Origin: Cyanobium sp. NIES-981
GTDB taxonomy: Bacteria; Cyanobacteriota; Cyanobacteriia; PCC-6307; Cyanobiaceae
NCBI GenBank assembly: GCA_945877595.1
Contig: CAMDVN010000003.1
Coordinates: 1-64,000, forward strand
DNA: 64,000 bases
Reading direction: 5' to 3'
A program made the translations under genes and the position numbers. Below, in pieces: positions 26,538 through 34,081 of this stretch (the first letter of the stretch is position 1; each line of letters opens with the position of its first letter). The notes under the pieces were generated by a model that worked only from the letters and a program-made list of their open reading frames with translations, was not told where the DNA came from and did not search any database.

Positions 26538-27830
26538 TTAGGTGGGGTCGCGATCGGGGTGAAAGGCGCCGCGGCAGCCGTCGCCCCCCCAGGGCACCAG
26601 ATGCAGCATCAGTCCAAAGGCCGGTAGGGAGGCCAGGGCCGTGGCGAGGAAGTAATCGCCCCAGCCCAGCTGGGCCGCCAGCCATCCTGATGGCAGGGCC
26701 AGCAGGGTGCGGCTCAAGGCATAGATCCCCGACAACAGCGCGTATTGGGTGGCTGAGAAGCGGGGATTGCAGAGGCTCATCAGCAGGGCCACGAAGCCGG
26801 CGCCCACCATGCCGTTGGCAAGGTTCTCGAGGCTGACCGCGGCGATGAGCCCTGGCAGTCCGCCTCCGAAGCGGGCCAGGGCTGCATAGCCCAGGTTGCC
26901 GGCCGCCCCCACCACGGCAAACAGCCACAGGCAGCGGTTCATTCCGAGTCGGGCAAAGAGCACCCCACCCACCACCGTGCCGACCATGGTGGCGGCGATG
27001 GCCCAGCCACCATCGAGCAGGCCGATCTGGGCGTCGCTGAAGCCGGCCTGCTTCAGAAAGGCGATGGAGAGGGCCGCCAGCAGACCATCGGGCCAGCGGT
27101 AGAGCAGCACGAGCAGCAACAGCCACGGGGCCTGGTTGGGCCCGGTGCGTCGCAGGAACTCCCGTGCGGGACCGAGCACCGCCTGCCGCAGGCTTCGCAC
27201 CGGATGGGCCACAGGCGGCAGGGCCGGCGCCCTCAGGGTGAACGGCACCACCAGCAGCATCAGCAGGGCGCAGCCTGTGAAGGCTGCCCCCCAGCCGAAG
27301 CGGCCGGCAAGCAGAAACCCGCCGGAGCTGACGAGCAGCATCCCCGTGCGGTAGGAAAAGTTGTGGGTGGCCGCACCCTGGCCGCGCTCCCGTTCGGGCA
27401 GAAGATCGGTGCGGTAGGCATCCACCACGATGTCTTGCGTGGCACTGGCCGTGGCCAGCAGCAGGGCCAGGCCGGTTGCGAGTTGCAGCCCGTGGGGGCC
27501 CGTGGCGCTACCGCTGGCCGCCAGCGCCGCCAGTAACAGCAGCACCCCCACTAAAGCCAGTTGCAGGGCCAGCATCCAGCCTCGGCGGCGATCCAGCCAG
27601 GGAAGGGGCCAGCGATCGAGCAGCGGCGCCCAGAGAACCTTGAAGCCGTAGGGCAGCGCCGCTAGCTGGGGGATCACCCCGATCAGCTCCAGAGGGACGT
27701 TGTTGGCTGCCAACCAGCCCTGCAGCAGCTTGCTGCCCACATTGAGCGGTGCACCACTGGCCAGTCCTTCGGCTGCCACGGCCACAAGTCGCTCCCGCGC
27801 GCTGCCGGGGGGCTGGTCAGGCTGGGCCAT
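26538..27830 (-). CDS. MFS permease, AmpG-like
   Basis: A 430-residue major facilitator with about 12 hydrophobic segments. It resembles the AmpG/SLC33 branch: SKLLQGWLAANNVPLELIGV, then YGFKVLWAPLLDRWPLPWLD, RRRGWMLALQLAL, and TASATQDIVVDAYRTDLLPE. In enterobacteria AmpG imports muropeptides for cell-wall recycling; the substrate here is unknown. I chose ATG 27830 (MAQPDQPPGSARERLVA). The frame is open for 44 further codons upstream, but these run through a tandem repeat. It ends 4 nt from convergent rlmN. Confidence 0.85.
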   Translation of the reverse strand: MAQPDQPPGSARERLVAVAAEGLASGAPLNVGSKLLQGWLAANNVPLELIGVIPQLAALPYGFKVLWAPLLDRWPLPWLDRRRGWMLALQLALVGVLLLLAALAASGSATGPHGLQLATGLALLLATASATQDIVVDAYRTDLLPERERGQGAATHNFSYRTGMLLVSSGGFLLAGRFGWGAAFTGCALLMLLVVPFTLRAPALPPVAHPVRSLRQAVLGPAREFLRRTGPNQAPWLLLLVLLYRWPDGLLAALSIAFLKQAGFSDAQIGLLDGGWAIAATMVGTVVGGVLFARLGMNRCLWLFAVVGAAGNLGYAALARFGGGLPGLIAAVSLENLANGMVGAGFVALLMSLCNPRFSATQYALLSGIYALSRTLLALPSGWLAAQLGWGDYFLATALASLPAFGLMLHLVPWGGDGCRGAFHPDRDPT

Positions 27831-27882
27831 GGGGGTGGGTGCGGGCCGAGGAACCCTAAGGGCGATGATGGAGCCAGGCACC

Positions 27883-27924
27883 CTGGCCAACTCCGCCTGG
27901 CTAACTCCGCCTGGCCAACCCCGT
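27883..27924. repeat. 14-bp tandem repeat between two divergent genes
   Basis: CTGGCCAACTCCGC (27883-27896), CTGGCTAACTCCGC (27897-27910) and a near-complete third copy from 27911. It lies in the space between the MFS gene (minus) and the 41-aa gene (plus), where promoters are expected. Confidence 0.85.
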
Positions 27925-27956
27925 TGGCTGCCTGTCCTTTCGCCGCTGCTCCGTTC

Positions 27957-28082
27957 GTGCAATTTTTTCGCTCCACCCTGTTGCCGGCGGCGATTGTGCT
28001 CCTGTTTGGACTGGCCCTGTTTGCGGTGAGTGCCCGCATCTGGTTGCCGGGTGACATGGCTGCGCCGGCCCCGATCAGCTGA
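27957..28082 (+). CDS. 41-residue single-helix membrane protein
   Basis: A short reading frame starting at GTG 27957, reading VQFFRSTLLPAAIVLLFGLA and then LFAVSARIWLPGDM, ending PAPIS. It is one transmembrane segment (about 8-26) followed by a short polar tail. The sequence has the look of a conserved small membrane protein of picocyanobacteria. It stops 10 nt before the start of the HEAT-repeat gene, suggesting co-transcription. No function can be assigned. Confidence 0.65.
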   Translation: MQFFRSTLLPAAIVLLFGLALFAVSARIWLPGDMAAPAPIS

Positions 28083-28092
28083 GGCCAGTGCC

Positions 28093-28935
28093 GTGATTGC
28101 TCCCGAAGACCCACTGTTCTTGGATGTTGCCGGGTCTGGGCGGTGGACGCCCTACGACGAAAATGCATCCCACGCGCTGATCCTCGATCCCGACGTGCTC
28201 GCCGCCGAGCTGGCCTTGGAGCTTCTCGGTGATCCCCTCGATGAGATCGAACCTGACGATCAGCAGGCCGGCGACGTCGCTGCTGACTGTGACCTCGGCC
28301 TGCAGCTGCTGGCTGGAGGACACGAGGGCCATCTGCAGGGGCTGCGGATTTTTTGCGAGCACCGCGATCCGCGCGCGATCCCGCTGCTGCTGCCCTTGCT
28401 GCAGGTGGCATGTCCAATTGTGCGAATGAGTGCGGCCTATGCGCTTGGTCGCAACCCCGACCCCCAAGCGCTGGAGGGTCTGCTGGCCATGCTGGCCACC
28501 GACAGCAACGGCTATGTGCGCAAAGCGGCAGCCTGGAGCCTGGGCAATTTCCCCGACGCGCCGGTGCTCAATCCGTTGATCCGGGCTCTGCAGGTTGATG
28601 TGGCTGCGGTGCGTCTCTGGGCAGTCAGTTCTTTGGCCGAGGCCGGTGCAACGGGGGCCACCAAAGCTGATCCAGCAGCGGCCCAGTTGCTCGAAACCCT
28701 GCGAATCGACAGCGAAGCTGCCGTGCGCAGCAACAGTGCCTGGGCCTTGGGCCGTCTCTATCCCGATCTGGTGGAGCCCCGCCAGCAGAGCGTGGTTGAG
28801 TCCCTGCTCCACACAATGCTGGGAGACGGTGAGGCCAGCGTGCGCGATGAAGCACGTCTCGCCCTGGAGCAACTGGAGCAGCCTGAGGTGTTGGAACGCC
28901 TGCAGACGCTGGTCGACGAGGGCCTCTTGGCCTGA
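28093..28935 (+). CDS. HEAT-repeat protein
   Basis: A 280-residue all-helical protein, start GTG 28093. HEAT/PBS-lyase-type repeats are clear from about residue 90: RIFCEHRDPRAIPLLLPLLQ, VRMSAAYALGRNPDPQALEG, VRKAAAWSLGNFPDAPVLNP, VRLWAVSSLAEAG, VRSNSAWALGRLYPDLV and VRDEARLALEQLEQPEVLER. Such proteins act as scaffolds, and in cyanobacteria some are phycobilin lyases (CpcE/CpcF, NblB). This one cannot be placed among them by eye. The acidic N-terminal 60 residues are not repeat-like. Confidence 0.85.
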   Translation: MIAPEDPLFLDVAGSGRWTPYDENASHALILDPDVLAAELALELLGDPLDEIEPDDQQAGDVAADCDLGLQLLAGGHEGHLQGLRIFCEHRDPRAIPLLLPLLQVACPIVRMSAAYALGRNPDPQALEGLLAMLATDSNGYVRKAAAWSLGNFPDAPVLNPLIRALQVDVAAVRLWAVSSLAEAGATGATKADPAAAQLLETLRIDSEAAVRSNSAWALGRLYPDLVEPRQQSVVESLLHTMLGDGEASVRDEARLALEQLEQPEVLERLQTLVDEGLLA

Positions 28936-28988
28936 TCGCCACCGCCAGAACGGCGCAGCTAACATTTCGCTAACCGCTGGCGCTGACC

Positions 28989-29240
28989 TTGGCTCAGCAA
29001 TCTGCACCACCTTCCGGCTTGCAGACCATCCGCTTCCGCATCCGTCCCGATGGTCGGGTTGAGGAGACGGTCGAGGGTCTGCGGGGTTTGGCCTGTGAAG
29101 GCCTCACCGAGCAGATCGAGGCACGCCTGGGCACGGTTCAACGCCGTGAGCCCACCGCGGAGGCCTACCTCTCCGCCGCAACCGGAGTCGAAACAGCCGG
29201 AGTCGATACAACCGTGGTCACCACTGTTGTATCGACTTGA
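28989..29240 (+). CDS. DUF2997 protein
   Basis: An 83-residue protein; the start is a TTG (28989), and another TTG lies at codon 11. The family core is IRFRIRPDGRVEETVEGLRG, then ACEGLTEQIEARLGTVQRRE. The C-terminal 20 residues are Thr/Val-rich, low in complexity and end inside a 12-bp tandem repeat, so the native C-terminus may have been altered. The family is often next to Ycf35 and a small ferredoxin, as here. Function is unknown. Confidence 0.8.
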   Translation: MAQQSAPPSGLQTIRFRIRPDGRVEETVEGLRGLACEGLTEQIEARLGTVQRREPTAEAYLSAATGVETAGVDTTVVTTVVST

Positions 29241-29271
29241 GTTTTGACTTGAGCAATGACTTGAGTAACGG
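29236..29271. repeat. 12-bp tandem repeat at the end of the DUF2997 gene
   Basis: CTTGAGTTTTGA (29236-29247), CTTGAGCAATGA (29248-29259) and CTTGAGTAACGG (29260-29271). The stop codon of the DUF2997 gene lies in the first unit. Confidence 0.8.
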
Positions 29272-29397
29272 CCGCTGTCTCTCCGGCAGCGATGCGCATG
29301 AGTTAGATCCTGACGACGTCAGTCTTGACGGGAGCCCTAACCCGCGGCAGCCACAACCCCTTTCGTTGAACCGTTTTCGTTTTTCCCCTGGGTTCCG

Positions 29398-29787
29398 ATG
29401 TCGCACTTCACCACCATCAAGACCGAACTTCGCGATCGCGAAGCCCTAGCCGAAGCCCTGATTGCATTGGGCCATCCTCCTGAAGCCACAGCGCGCCCGG
29501 TGCGTGGCTATCGCGGCCAGGTGGTCAGCGCCGAGTTGGTGGTGAGCACCGCTGAGGGCAGTGATCTGGGCTTTCGCTGGAATGCCGAGCGCGGTGCCTA
29601 TGAATTGGTCACGGATCTGGACCTGTGGAAGCAGCCCGTGCCGTTGGAGCGCTTTCTGGCCCAGCTGCATCAGCGCTACGCCTTGCAGGCCGTACTGGCA
29701 GCCAGCCAGGCCGAAGGCTTTCAGGTGGCCGAGCAGTCCAGCTCCCACGACGGCACGATCGAACTTGTGGTCACCCGCTGGGCCTGA
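29398..29787 (+). CDS. ycf35: Ycf35 family protein (DUF1257)
   Basis: A 129-residue protein with the family start MSHFTTIKTELRDREALAEA. Further conserved parts are PVRGYRGQVVSAELVV, LGFRWNAERGAYELVTDLDL and the C-terminal HDGTIELVVTRWA. Ycf35 is conserved in cyanobacteria and some plastids, and its biochemical role is not known. It lies between DUF2997 and a ferredoxin-like gene, a grouping that suggests shared work on an iron-sulfur or electron-transfer task. Confidence 0.9.
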   Translation: MSHFTTIKTELRDREALAEALIALGHPPEATARPVRGYRGQVVSAELVVSTAEGSDLGFRWNAERGAYELVTDLDLWKQPVPLERFLAQLHQRYALQAVLAASQAEGFQVAEQSSSHDGTIELVVTRWA

Positions 29788-29801
29788 TCGCACCGTTCCC
29801 G

Positions 29802-30209
29802 ATGCCCCCAAACCCCTCTGCTGCGAGTGATCCTGGCCTGGCCTTTCGGGTTGGGGCCCAGCTTGATGCGATTCGCCCCAGCGGGCTTGAACCCCTGCTT
29901 GGCGGACATCTGCGCCAGAAAGCCGTCTGGGTCGATCAGGCCGTTTGCATCGGTTGCCGTTATTGCGTTCACGTCGCGGTCAACACCTTTGTGCTCGAAC
30001 CCCGTTGGGGGCGCTCCACGGCACTCCGTCAAGACGGCGACAGCACCGAACTGATTCAGGAGGCCATGGACACCTGTCCGGTCGACTGCATCCATTGGGT
30101 TCCCTACGAGGATCTGACGACCCTTGAGCAACGCCTTCAGGAGCAGGAGCTTCAACCGCTAGGGCTGCCAAGCCCTGCCCGGGTGAAGCGCACCCTGCCC
30201 AGGCCATGA
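29802..30209 (+). CDS. Ferredoxin-like 4Fe-4S protein
   Basis: A 135-residue protein. The cluster-binding part is VCIGCRYCVHVAVNTFVLEP with CxxCxxC, paired with AMDTCPVDCIHWVPYEDL further on, which fits a bacterial-type ferredoxin domain at about residues 50-115. The extension of 45 residues before it and the Gln/Glu-rich tail are typical of this cyanobacterial group. It is 14 nt after ycf35. The redox partner is not evident. Confidence 0.88.
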   Translation: MPPNPSAASDPGLAFRVGAQLDAIRPSGLEPLLGGHLRQKAVWVDQAVCIGCRYCVHVAVNTFVLEPRWGRSTALRQDGDSTELIQEAMDTCPVDCIHWVPYEDLTTLEQRLQEQELQPLGLPSPARVKRTLPRP

Positions 30210-30234
30210 CGCTTCCCCCCATAACGGTTCCCGC

Positions 30235-31461
30235 ATGGTGAACCTGCCCACTCGGCGCTTTGGCCGCACTGAGCTGGCCATGCCGGTCCTGTCACTCGGG
30301 GGCATGCGTTATCAGCAGAGCTGGAGCGATTTGAGCGCCGATCAGATCACCGCGGCCAGCCAGGATGAGCTGCGCGCCACCCTTGAGGCCGCTGTGGCTG
30401 CTGGGTTTCACCACCTTGAGACGGCACGGCACTACGGCACATCGGAGCGGCAGCTGGGTTGGTTGCTGGGCGAGGTGCCGGATCCCAATCGGATCCTTCA
30501 AACCAAAGTGCCGCCCCAGCATGATGCCGCCGCCTTCGAGGCCGAGCTGCAACGCAGTCTGCGGCGGCTCGGGATTGGCAGCCCTGGCGGTCCGGCCCGC
30601 CTCGACTTGCTCGGCATCCACGGCATCAATCTGCCTGAGCACCTCGAGGCCACCCTGCGGCCCGGGGGCTGTCTCGAGGTGGTGGGGCGATACCAGCAAC
30701 GGGGCTTGATCGGCCACGTGGGGTTCTCAACCCATGGGGCACTCGATCTGATCTTGCGGGCCATCGAATCAGATGGCTTTGACTACATCAACCTTCATTG
30801 GTATTTCATCCGCCAGGACAACCGCCCCGCGATTGATCGGGCCCGCCAACACGACATGGGGGTGTTCGTGATCAGCCCCACCGACAAAGGCGGGCATCTG
30901 CACACCCCTTCGGCGCGGCTGCAGCACTTGTGTGCTCCGCTCCATCCAATCGTGTTCAACGATCTTTTCTGCCTCTCGGCCGACGGTATCCACACAATCA
31001 GCGTGGGGGCAGCCCGACCCGCCGATTTGGACCTGCACCTGCAGGCAGTGAGCCTGCTGCCCCAGGCCGCTGGGCTGCTGCCGCCCGTGATCCAGCGCCT
31101 GGAGCAGGCATGTCGCGATGCGTTGGGCCCCGCCTGGTTGAGCACCTGGCAGCAGGGGCTGCCGGCTTGGCAGCACACCCCCGGGGGGCTCAATCTGCCG
31201 ATGCTGCTTTGGCTCCATAACCTGCTGGAGGCTTGGGATTTGGAGGGGTACTGCCGAGCGCGCTATGGCCTGATGGGCAGCGGCGGCCATTGGTTTCCAG
31301 GCGCCAATGCCGATGCCCTCGACACCACGGTGTCGGCCGAAGCGCTTGAGGCTGCCCTGGCCGATTCCCCCTGGCGGGCCCAGATCCCCGATCTGTTGCG
31401 CGACCTCCGCCGCCGGCTGGGGGGGGAGGCCCTGCAGCGGCTGAGTTCAGCGGCCCAGTAG
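30235..31461 (+). CDS. Aldo/keto reductase family oxidoreductase
   Basis: A 408-residue protein. The TIM-barrel N-terminal part is that of aldo/keto reductases: FGRTELAMPVLSLGGMRYQQ, GFHHLETARHYGTSERQLGW with the catalytic Tyr, then ILQTKVPP with the Lys, and GHVGFSTHGALDLILRAIES. The C-terminal 120 residues are longer than in typical members and lack an obvious FeS cysteine cluster. It follows the ferredoxin gene by 25 nt. The substrate is unknown. Confidence 0.85.
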   Translation: MVNLPTRRFGRTELAMPVLSLGGMRYQQSWSDLSADQITAASQDELRATLEAAVAAGFHHLETARHYGTSERQLGWLLGEVPDPNRILQTKVPPQHDAAAFEAELQRSLRRLGIGSPGGPARLDLLGIHGINLPEHLEATLRPGGCLEVVGRYQQRGLIGHVGFSTHGALDLILRAIESDGFDYINLHWYFIRQDNRPAIDRARQHDMGVFVISPTDKGGHLHTPSARLQHLCAPLHPIVFNDLFCLSADGIHTISVGAARPADLDLHLQAVSLLPQAAGLLPPVIQRLEQACRDALGPAWLSTWQQGLPAWQHTPGGLNLPMLLWLHNLLEAWDLEGYCRARYGLMGSGGHWFPGANADALDTTVSAEALEAALADSPWRAQIPDLLRDLRRRLGGEALQRLSSAAQ

Positions 31462-31484
31462 GACCGGGCGCTCTGGTTTTGGCC

Positions 31485-32306
31485 TTAGCCCTGCCCAGGC
31501 TGGCCGCGTTGGTCAGGGGCGGTTGAGGCGGCATCGGTGGCGGCGGTGGCGGTGGCGCCAAGGGGGTGTTTGGCGGGGATCCCCACCGGACGGGGGTAGG
31601 TGCGCGGGCAGGGGGCGAGGGGTTCCAGCTGCAGGGCATGGCGTAGGCCCCGGCCTCCGGGCAGCTCGCACGTGGCCACGTCCACCACGGTGGCCCGCAA
31701 TTGGCGGGCGGCATCCTCAAGCTGAATCTGGTCAGCTGGGAGCCACTGGCCTCGGTAGAGCAGGGCTCGGCCCGTGGGGCGCAGCAGGGGCACCAGGTAT
31801 TCAGCCACCACCGGTGCTGTGGCCACAGCCCGCGCCAGGGCCCAGTCAAAGCGGCCGCGGTAGCCGCTGCTTTGGCCCAGTTTTTCAATGCGCTCCGCCT
31901 GCAGGCTGACCCTCGCTCCCAGGTCCAGGGCTGCGGCCATCGAGCGCACGGCCTCCACCTTGCGCTGTACTGAATCCACCAGGGTGAGCTGGGCCGTGGG
32001 CAGGGCAATGGCAAGGGCCAGACCTGGAAATCCGCCGCCGGTGCCCACGTCGATGAGCTGCAAGGGGGGGCCTTGTTCGCCGCGGCCGCGGGGGCTGTTG
32101 ATGAGCGGTACCAGGGGCCAGAGGCTGTCAAAGACCTGGGCGATCCAGAAGTCGTCGCCTTCCACCAGCCGGGTCAGATTCAGGCGCCCATTCCAGAGGC
32201 GCAGCTGGTCCTGCAGGTGCTGAAACAGCGCCAGTTGGCCGGCATCGGGCTGCCAGCCCAGTTGGGACCAGAGGTCACCCAGGTCTGTGGTGGACACGCG
32301 GGCCAT
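31485..32306 (-). CDS. rsmG: 16S rRNA (guanine-527-N7)-methyltransferase
   Basis: A 273-residue RsmG/GidB that methylates G527 of 16S rRNA using SAM. The SAM site is LQLIDVGTGGGFPGLALAIA at about residues 80-100. SLQAERIEKLGQ and FDWALARAVATAPVVAEYLV follow, and NGRLNLTRLVEGDDFWIAQV precedes the motif. The last 30 residues (ATAATDAASTAPDQRG type) form a low-complexity tail beyond the usual fold. It is divergent from the J-domain gene at 32350. Confidence 0.93.
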   Translation of the reverse strand: MARVSTTDLGDLWSQLGWQPDAGQLALFQHLQDQLRLWNGRLNLTRLVEGDDFWIAQVFDSLWPLVPLINSPRGRGEQGPPLQLIDVGTGGGFPGLALAIALPTAQLTLVDSVQRKVEAVRSMAAALDLGARVSLQAERIEKLGQSSGYRGRFDWALARAVATAPVVAEYLVPLLRPTGRALLYRGQWLPADQIQLEDAARQLRATVVDVATCELPGGRGLRHALQLEPLAPCPRTYPRPVGIPAKHPLGATATAATDAASTAPDQRGQPGQG

Positions 32307-32349
32307 GCCGGGGGATTTCGATCCCTAGGATCCCTCAAACCCTGGGGCC

Positions 32350-32763
32350 ATGCCTGCTCCCACCTTGTATCAGTTACTGGACGTTTCGGCCACGGCTTCG
32401 GCCGACGACCTGCGCCAGGCCTTTCGCCTGCTCAGCAAGCGCTACCACCCCGATACCACCAGCATGCCCCCGCCCCAGGCAGCGGCTGCCTTTCAGCGGC
32501 TTCAGCAGGCCTATGGCGTGCTGAGTGATCCGGAGGCACGGCGCCGCTATGACTCCCAGCTCCAGCTCGAGCTGGCCCCGCCCCCTGCCCTGGTGGTGCA
32601 GCGCCCTCTGCCGGTGCGGCGGGCCCTTTCGGGGGGCGAATGGCTGGCCTTGCTCCTGCTGGGTCTGGCCGTGCTGTTTTCCCTGGTGCTCGGCGTGGGG
32701 ATGGCCTGGATGCGCGGTGTTGAACTGGTCCAATGGCCCAGTTGGTGGGTCGAGATGTCATGA
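32350..32763 (+). CDS. J-domain protein with membrane anchor
   Basis: A 137-residue protein. The J domain occupies residues 1-65 (YQLLDVSATASADDLRQAFR, then LSKRYHPDTTS with the HPD motif), ending in AYGVLSDPEARRRYD. A transmembrane segment follows at about 98-118. It should recruit Hsp70 (DnaK) to a membrane site. Its stop overlaps the ATG of the DUF3143 gene, so the two are likely co-translated. The particular client is unknown. Confidence 0.9.
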   Translation: MPAPTLYQLLDVSATASADDLRQAFRLLSKRYHPDTTSMPPPQAAAAFQRLQQAYGVLSDPEARRRYDSQLQLELAPPPALVVQRPLPVRRALSGGEWLALLLLGLAVLFSLVLGVGMAWMRGVELVQWPSWWVEMS

Positions 32764-33050
32764 CATTGCTCCCATCCGAACACCCATCCGAACTGCCGTC
32801 TGACCAGACGCCCCTCTATCACCATGCCCTGCCCCAGTTGGAGGCTTGGTTACGGGAGCTCGGCGCCCATCAGCAGTCCACCCACTCGTGCCGCTGGGAT
32901 TTGCACCGGCCCCAGTGGAGTGCCCTGCTCGAACTCGAGGTGGAGGAGCTCAAGGTGAGCTGGCACCAGGAGGGGCGCCAGAGCGTGCGCCATTTCCCCT
33001 ACGGCCTCTCACGGGCCGATATGGAAGCTGCGATCTTGGCTGGCCCCTGA
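32760..33050 (+). CDS. DUF3143 protein
   Basis: A 96-residue protein; ATG 32760 overlaps the stop of the J-domain gene (ATGA). The family core is PLYHHALPQLEAWLRELGAH, then WDLHRPQWSALLELEVEELK and FPYGLSRADMEAAILAGP. The first 18 residues (LLPSEHPSELPSDQTP) are coded by a 12-bp tandem repeat (32771-32797) and lie outside the conserved domain. The family is cyanobacterial and of unknown function, often paired with a small J-domain protein. Confidence 0.85.
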   Translation: MTLLPSEHPSELPSDQTPLYHHALPQLEAWLRELGAHQQSTHSCRWDLHRPQWSALLELEVEELKVSWHQEGRQSVRHFPYGLSRADMEAAILAGP

Positions 33051-33077
33051 TGCGCCCGGTGCAGGCAGGCCCCTTGC

Positions 33078-33230
33078 CTAGAGCGCGTCGAGAGCTCGTC
33101 CGAGTGCGCCATAACATCGCTCGAGCTCCCCATCACTGATGCAGAGGGGTGGCAGGAGGTAGACCACGTTCCCGAGGGGCCGCAGAAAGGATTCCCTCCC
33201 GCCGCACCAGCCGCTGCAGCTGCAAGCCCC
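33078..33230 (-). pseudogene. bioA: bioA 3' remnant, frameshifted
   Basis: On the minus strand the last 38 codons read FLRPLGNVVYLLPPLCISDG and then ELERCYGALGRALDAL, the C-terminus of adenosylmethionine-8-amino-7-oxononanoate aminotransferase (BioA). The residues expected just before (LQLQRLVRREGI) are in a different frame, so a frameshift is present. Everything further upstream in bioA, including the PLP-binding lysine region, is gone and replaced by a 4 x 15 bp tandem repeat and another small gene. The position after bioD is where bioA lies in related operons. Confidence 0.85.
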
Positions 33231-33290
33231 TGCTGTTGGCAAACCTGCTCTTGTCCAACCTGTTGTTGTCCAACCTGCTGTTGGCAAACC
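33231..33290. repeat. Four 15-bp tandem units at the bioA scar
   Basis: Exactly four 15-bp units: TGCTGTTGGCAAACC (33231-33245), TGCTCTTGTCCAACC, TGTTGTTGTCCAACC and TGCTGTTGGCAAACC again (33276-33290). The first and last are identical. The array fills the space between the bioA remnant and the stop codon of the small gene at 33294. Confidence 0.95.
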
Positions 33291-33293
33291 GTC

Positions 33294-33449
33294 TTACCGG
33301 CAGACCTGGCTCTGGCGTTCATGGCGGCCGGCCCAGGGTCCGCAGTTGAACCAGCGCACCGCCGAAAGTTCGATGTCGGTGAAGAGCACCAAAATGCCTC
33401 CGCAGAGGAGCAGCACGGCGGCACTGATCAAGGTCTGTTGTTTGCCCAT
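33294..33449 (-). CDS. 51-residue membrane protein overlapping bioD
   Basis: A 51-codon frame reads MGKQQTLISAAVLLLCGGIL and then VLFTDIELSAVRWFNCGPWA, ending RQSQVCR. It has one transmembrane helix (about 7-23) and a Cys-containing polar tail. The start overlaps the bioD end by 22 nt. The pattern FTDIELSAVRW...NCGPWA looks like a conserved small protein rather than a chance frame. Function is unknown. Confidence 0.6.
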   Translation of the reverse strand: MGKQQTLISAAVLLLCGGILVLFTDIELSAVRWFNCGPWAGRHERQSQVCR

Positions 33450-34081
33450 CCTTGAAGGCTAGTGGCGAGGCTCTGCTGCTCCCATTGCTCTGCCAGGGTC
33501 TGCTGATTGAGGGGGGTGAGCGGCGGCAGTTGGGCTAGCACCGGCACTCCGCCGAGCTCTTCGAGGGTGCGGGGGTTGTCGGGGTGGAGGGGGCCATTGA
33601 GCACCAGGCCCAGCAAGGGGATGCCCCGTCGACGCAGGGCTTCGATCGAGAGCAGGCAGTGGTTAAGGGTGCCGAGGCCGCTGCGGCCCACCAGCAGCAC
33701 CGGCAGGCCCCAGGCGGCAATCTGTTCGATCTGGAGCCAGTTGCGGCCCAGCGGCACCAGCAATCCGCCGGCGGTTTCCACCACGAGGGGCCCTTCAATG
33801 GGCGGAAGTGCAAGCCGTTGGCGATCGATGAGCACGCCGTCGCGTTCGGCGGCCCAATGGGGTGACACCGGGGTCTGCAGCCGGTAGGCCTCCGGCACGA
33901 TGCGCTCGGGGGGGAGGTTCAGCCAAGTACGCACCTGCTCGGTGTCACCGCCGCCGTCGAGGCCACTTTGCACGGGCTTCCAATACTGGGCCCCGAGCCC
34001 CTGCACCAGCCAGGCACTCACCACGGTTTTGCCGACATCGGTGTCGGTGCCGCACACCACCAGCTGCAGGGCTTGCCTCAT
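33428..34081 (-). CDS. bioD: Dethiobiotin synthetase
   Basis: A 217-residue BioD, which closes the ureido ring of dethiobiotin from DAPA, CO2 and ATP. The P-loop is CGTDTDVGKTVVSAWL at residues 10-25. YWKPVQSGLDGG, EAYRLQTPVSPHWAAERDGV and VETAGGLLVPL follow. Start ATG 34081 overlaps the bioC stop (ATGA). The frame stays open far upstream, but those residues are the antisense-frame shadow of bioC. It is the last intact gene of the bioF-bioK-bioC-bioD operon. Confidence 0.96.
   Translation of the reverse strand: MRQALQLVVCGTDTDVGKTVVSAWLVQGLGAQYWKPVQSGLDGGGDTEQVRTWLNLPPERIVPEAYRLQTPVSPHWAAERDGVLIDRQRLALPPIEGPLVVETAGGLLVPLGRNWLQIEQIAAWGLPVLLVGRSGLGTLNHCLLSIEALRRRGIPLLGLVLNGPLHPDNPRTLEELGGVPVLAQLPPLTPLNQQTLAEQWEQQSLATSLQGWANNRP

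Noticed and set aside
33231-33290. CRISPR-like array
   Set aside because: The units are directly adjacent, without spacers, and only 15 bp long; it is a simple tandem repeat. No cas genes are in the window.
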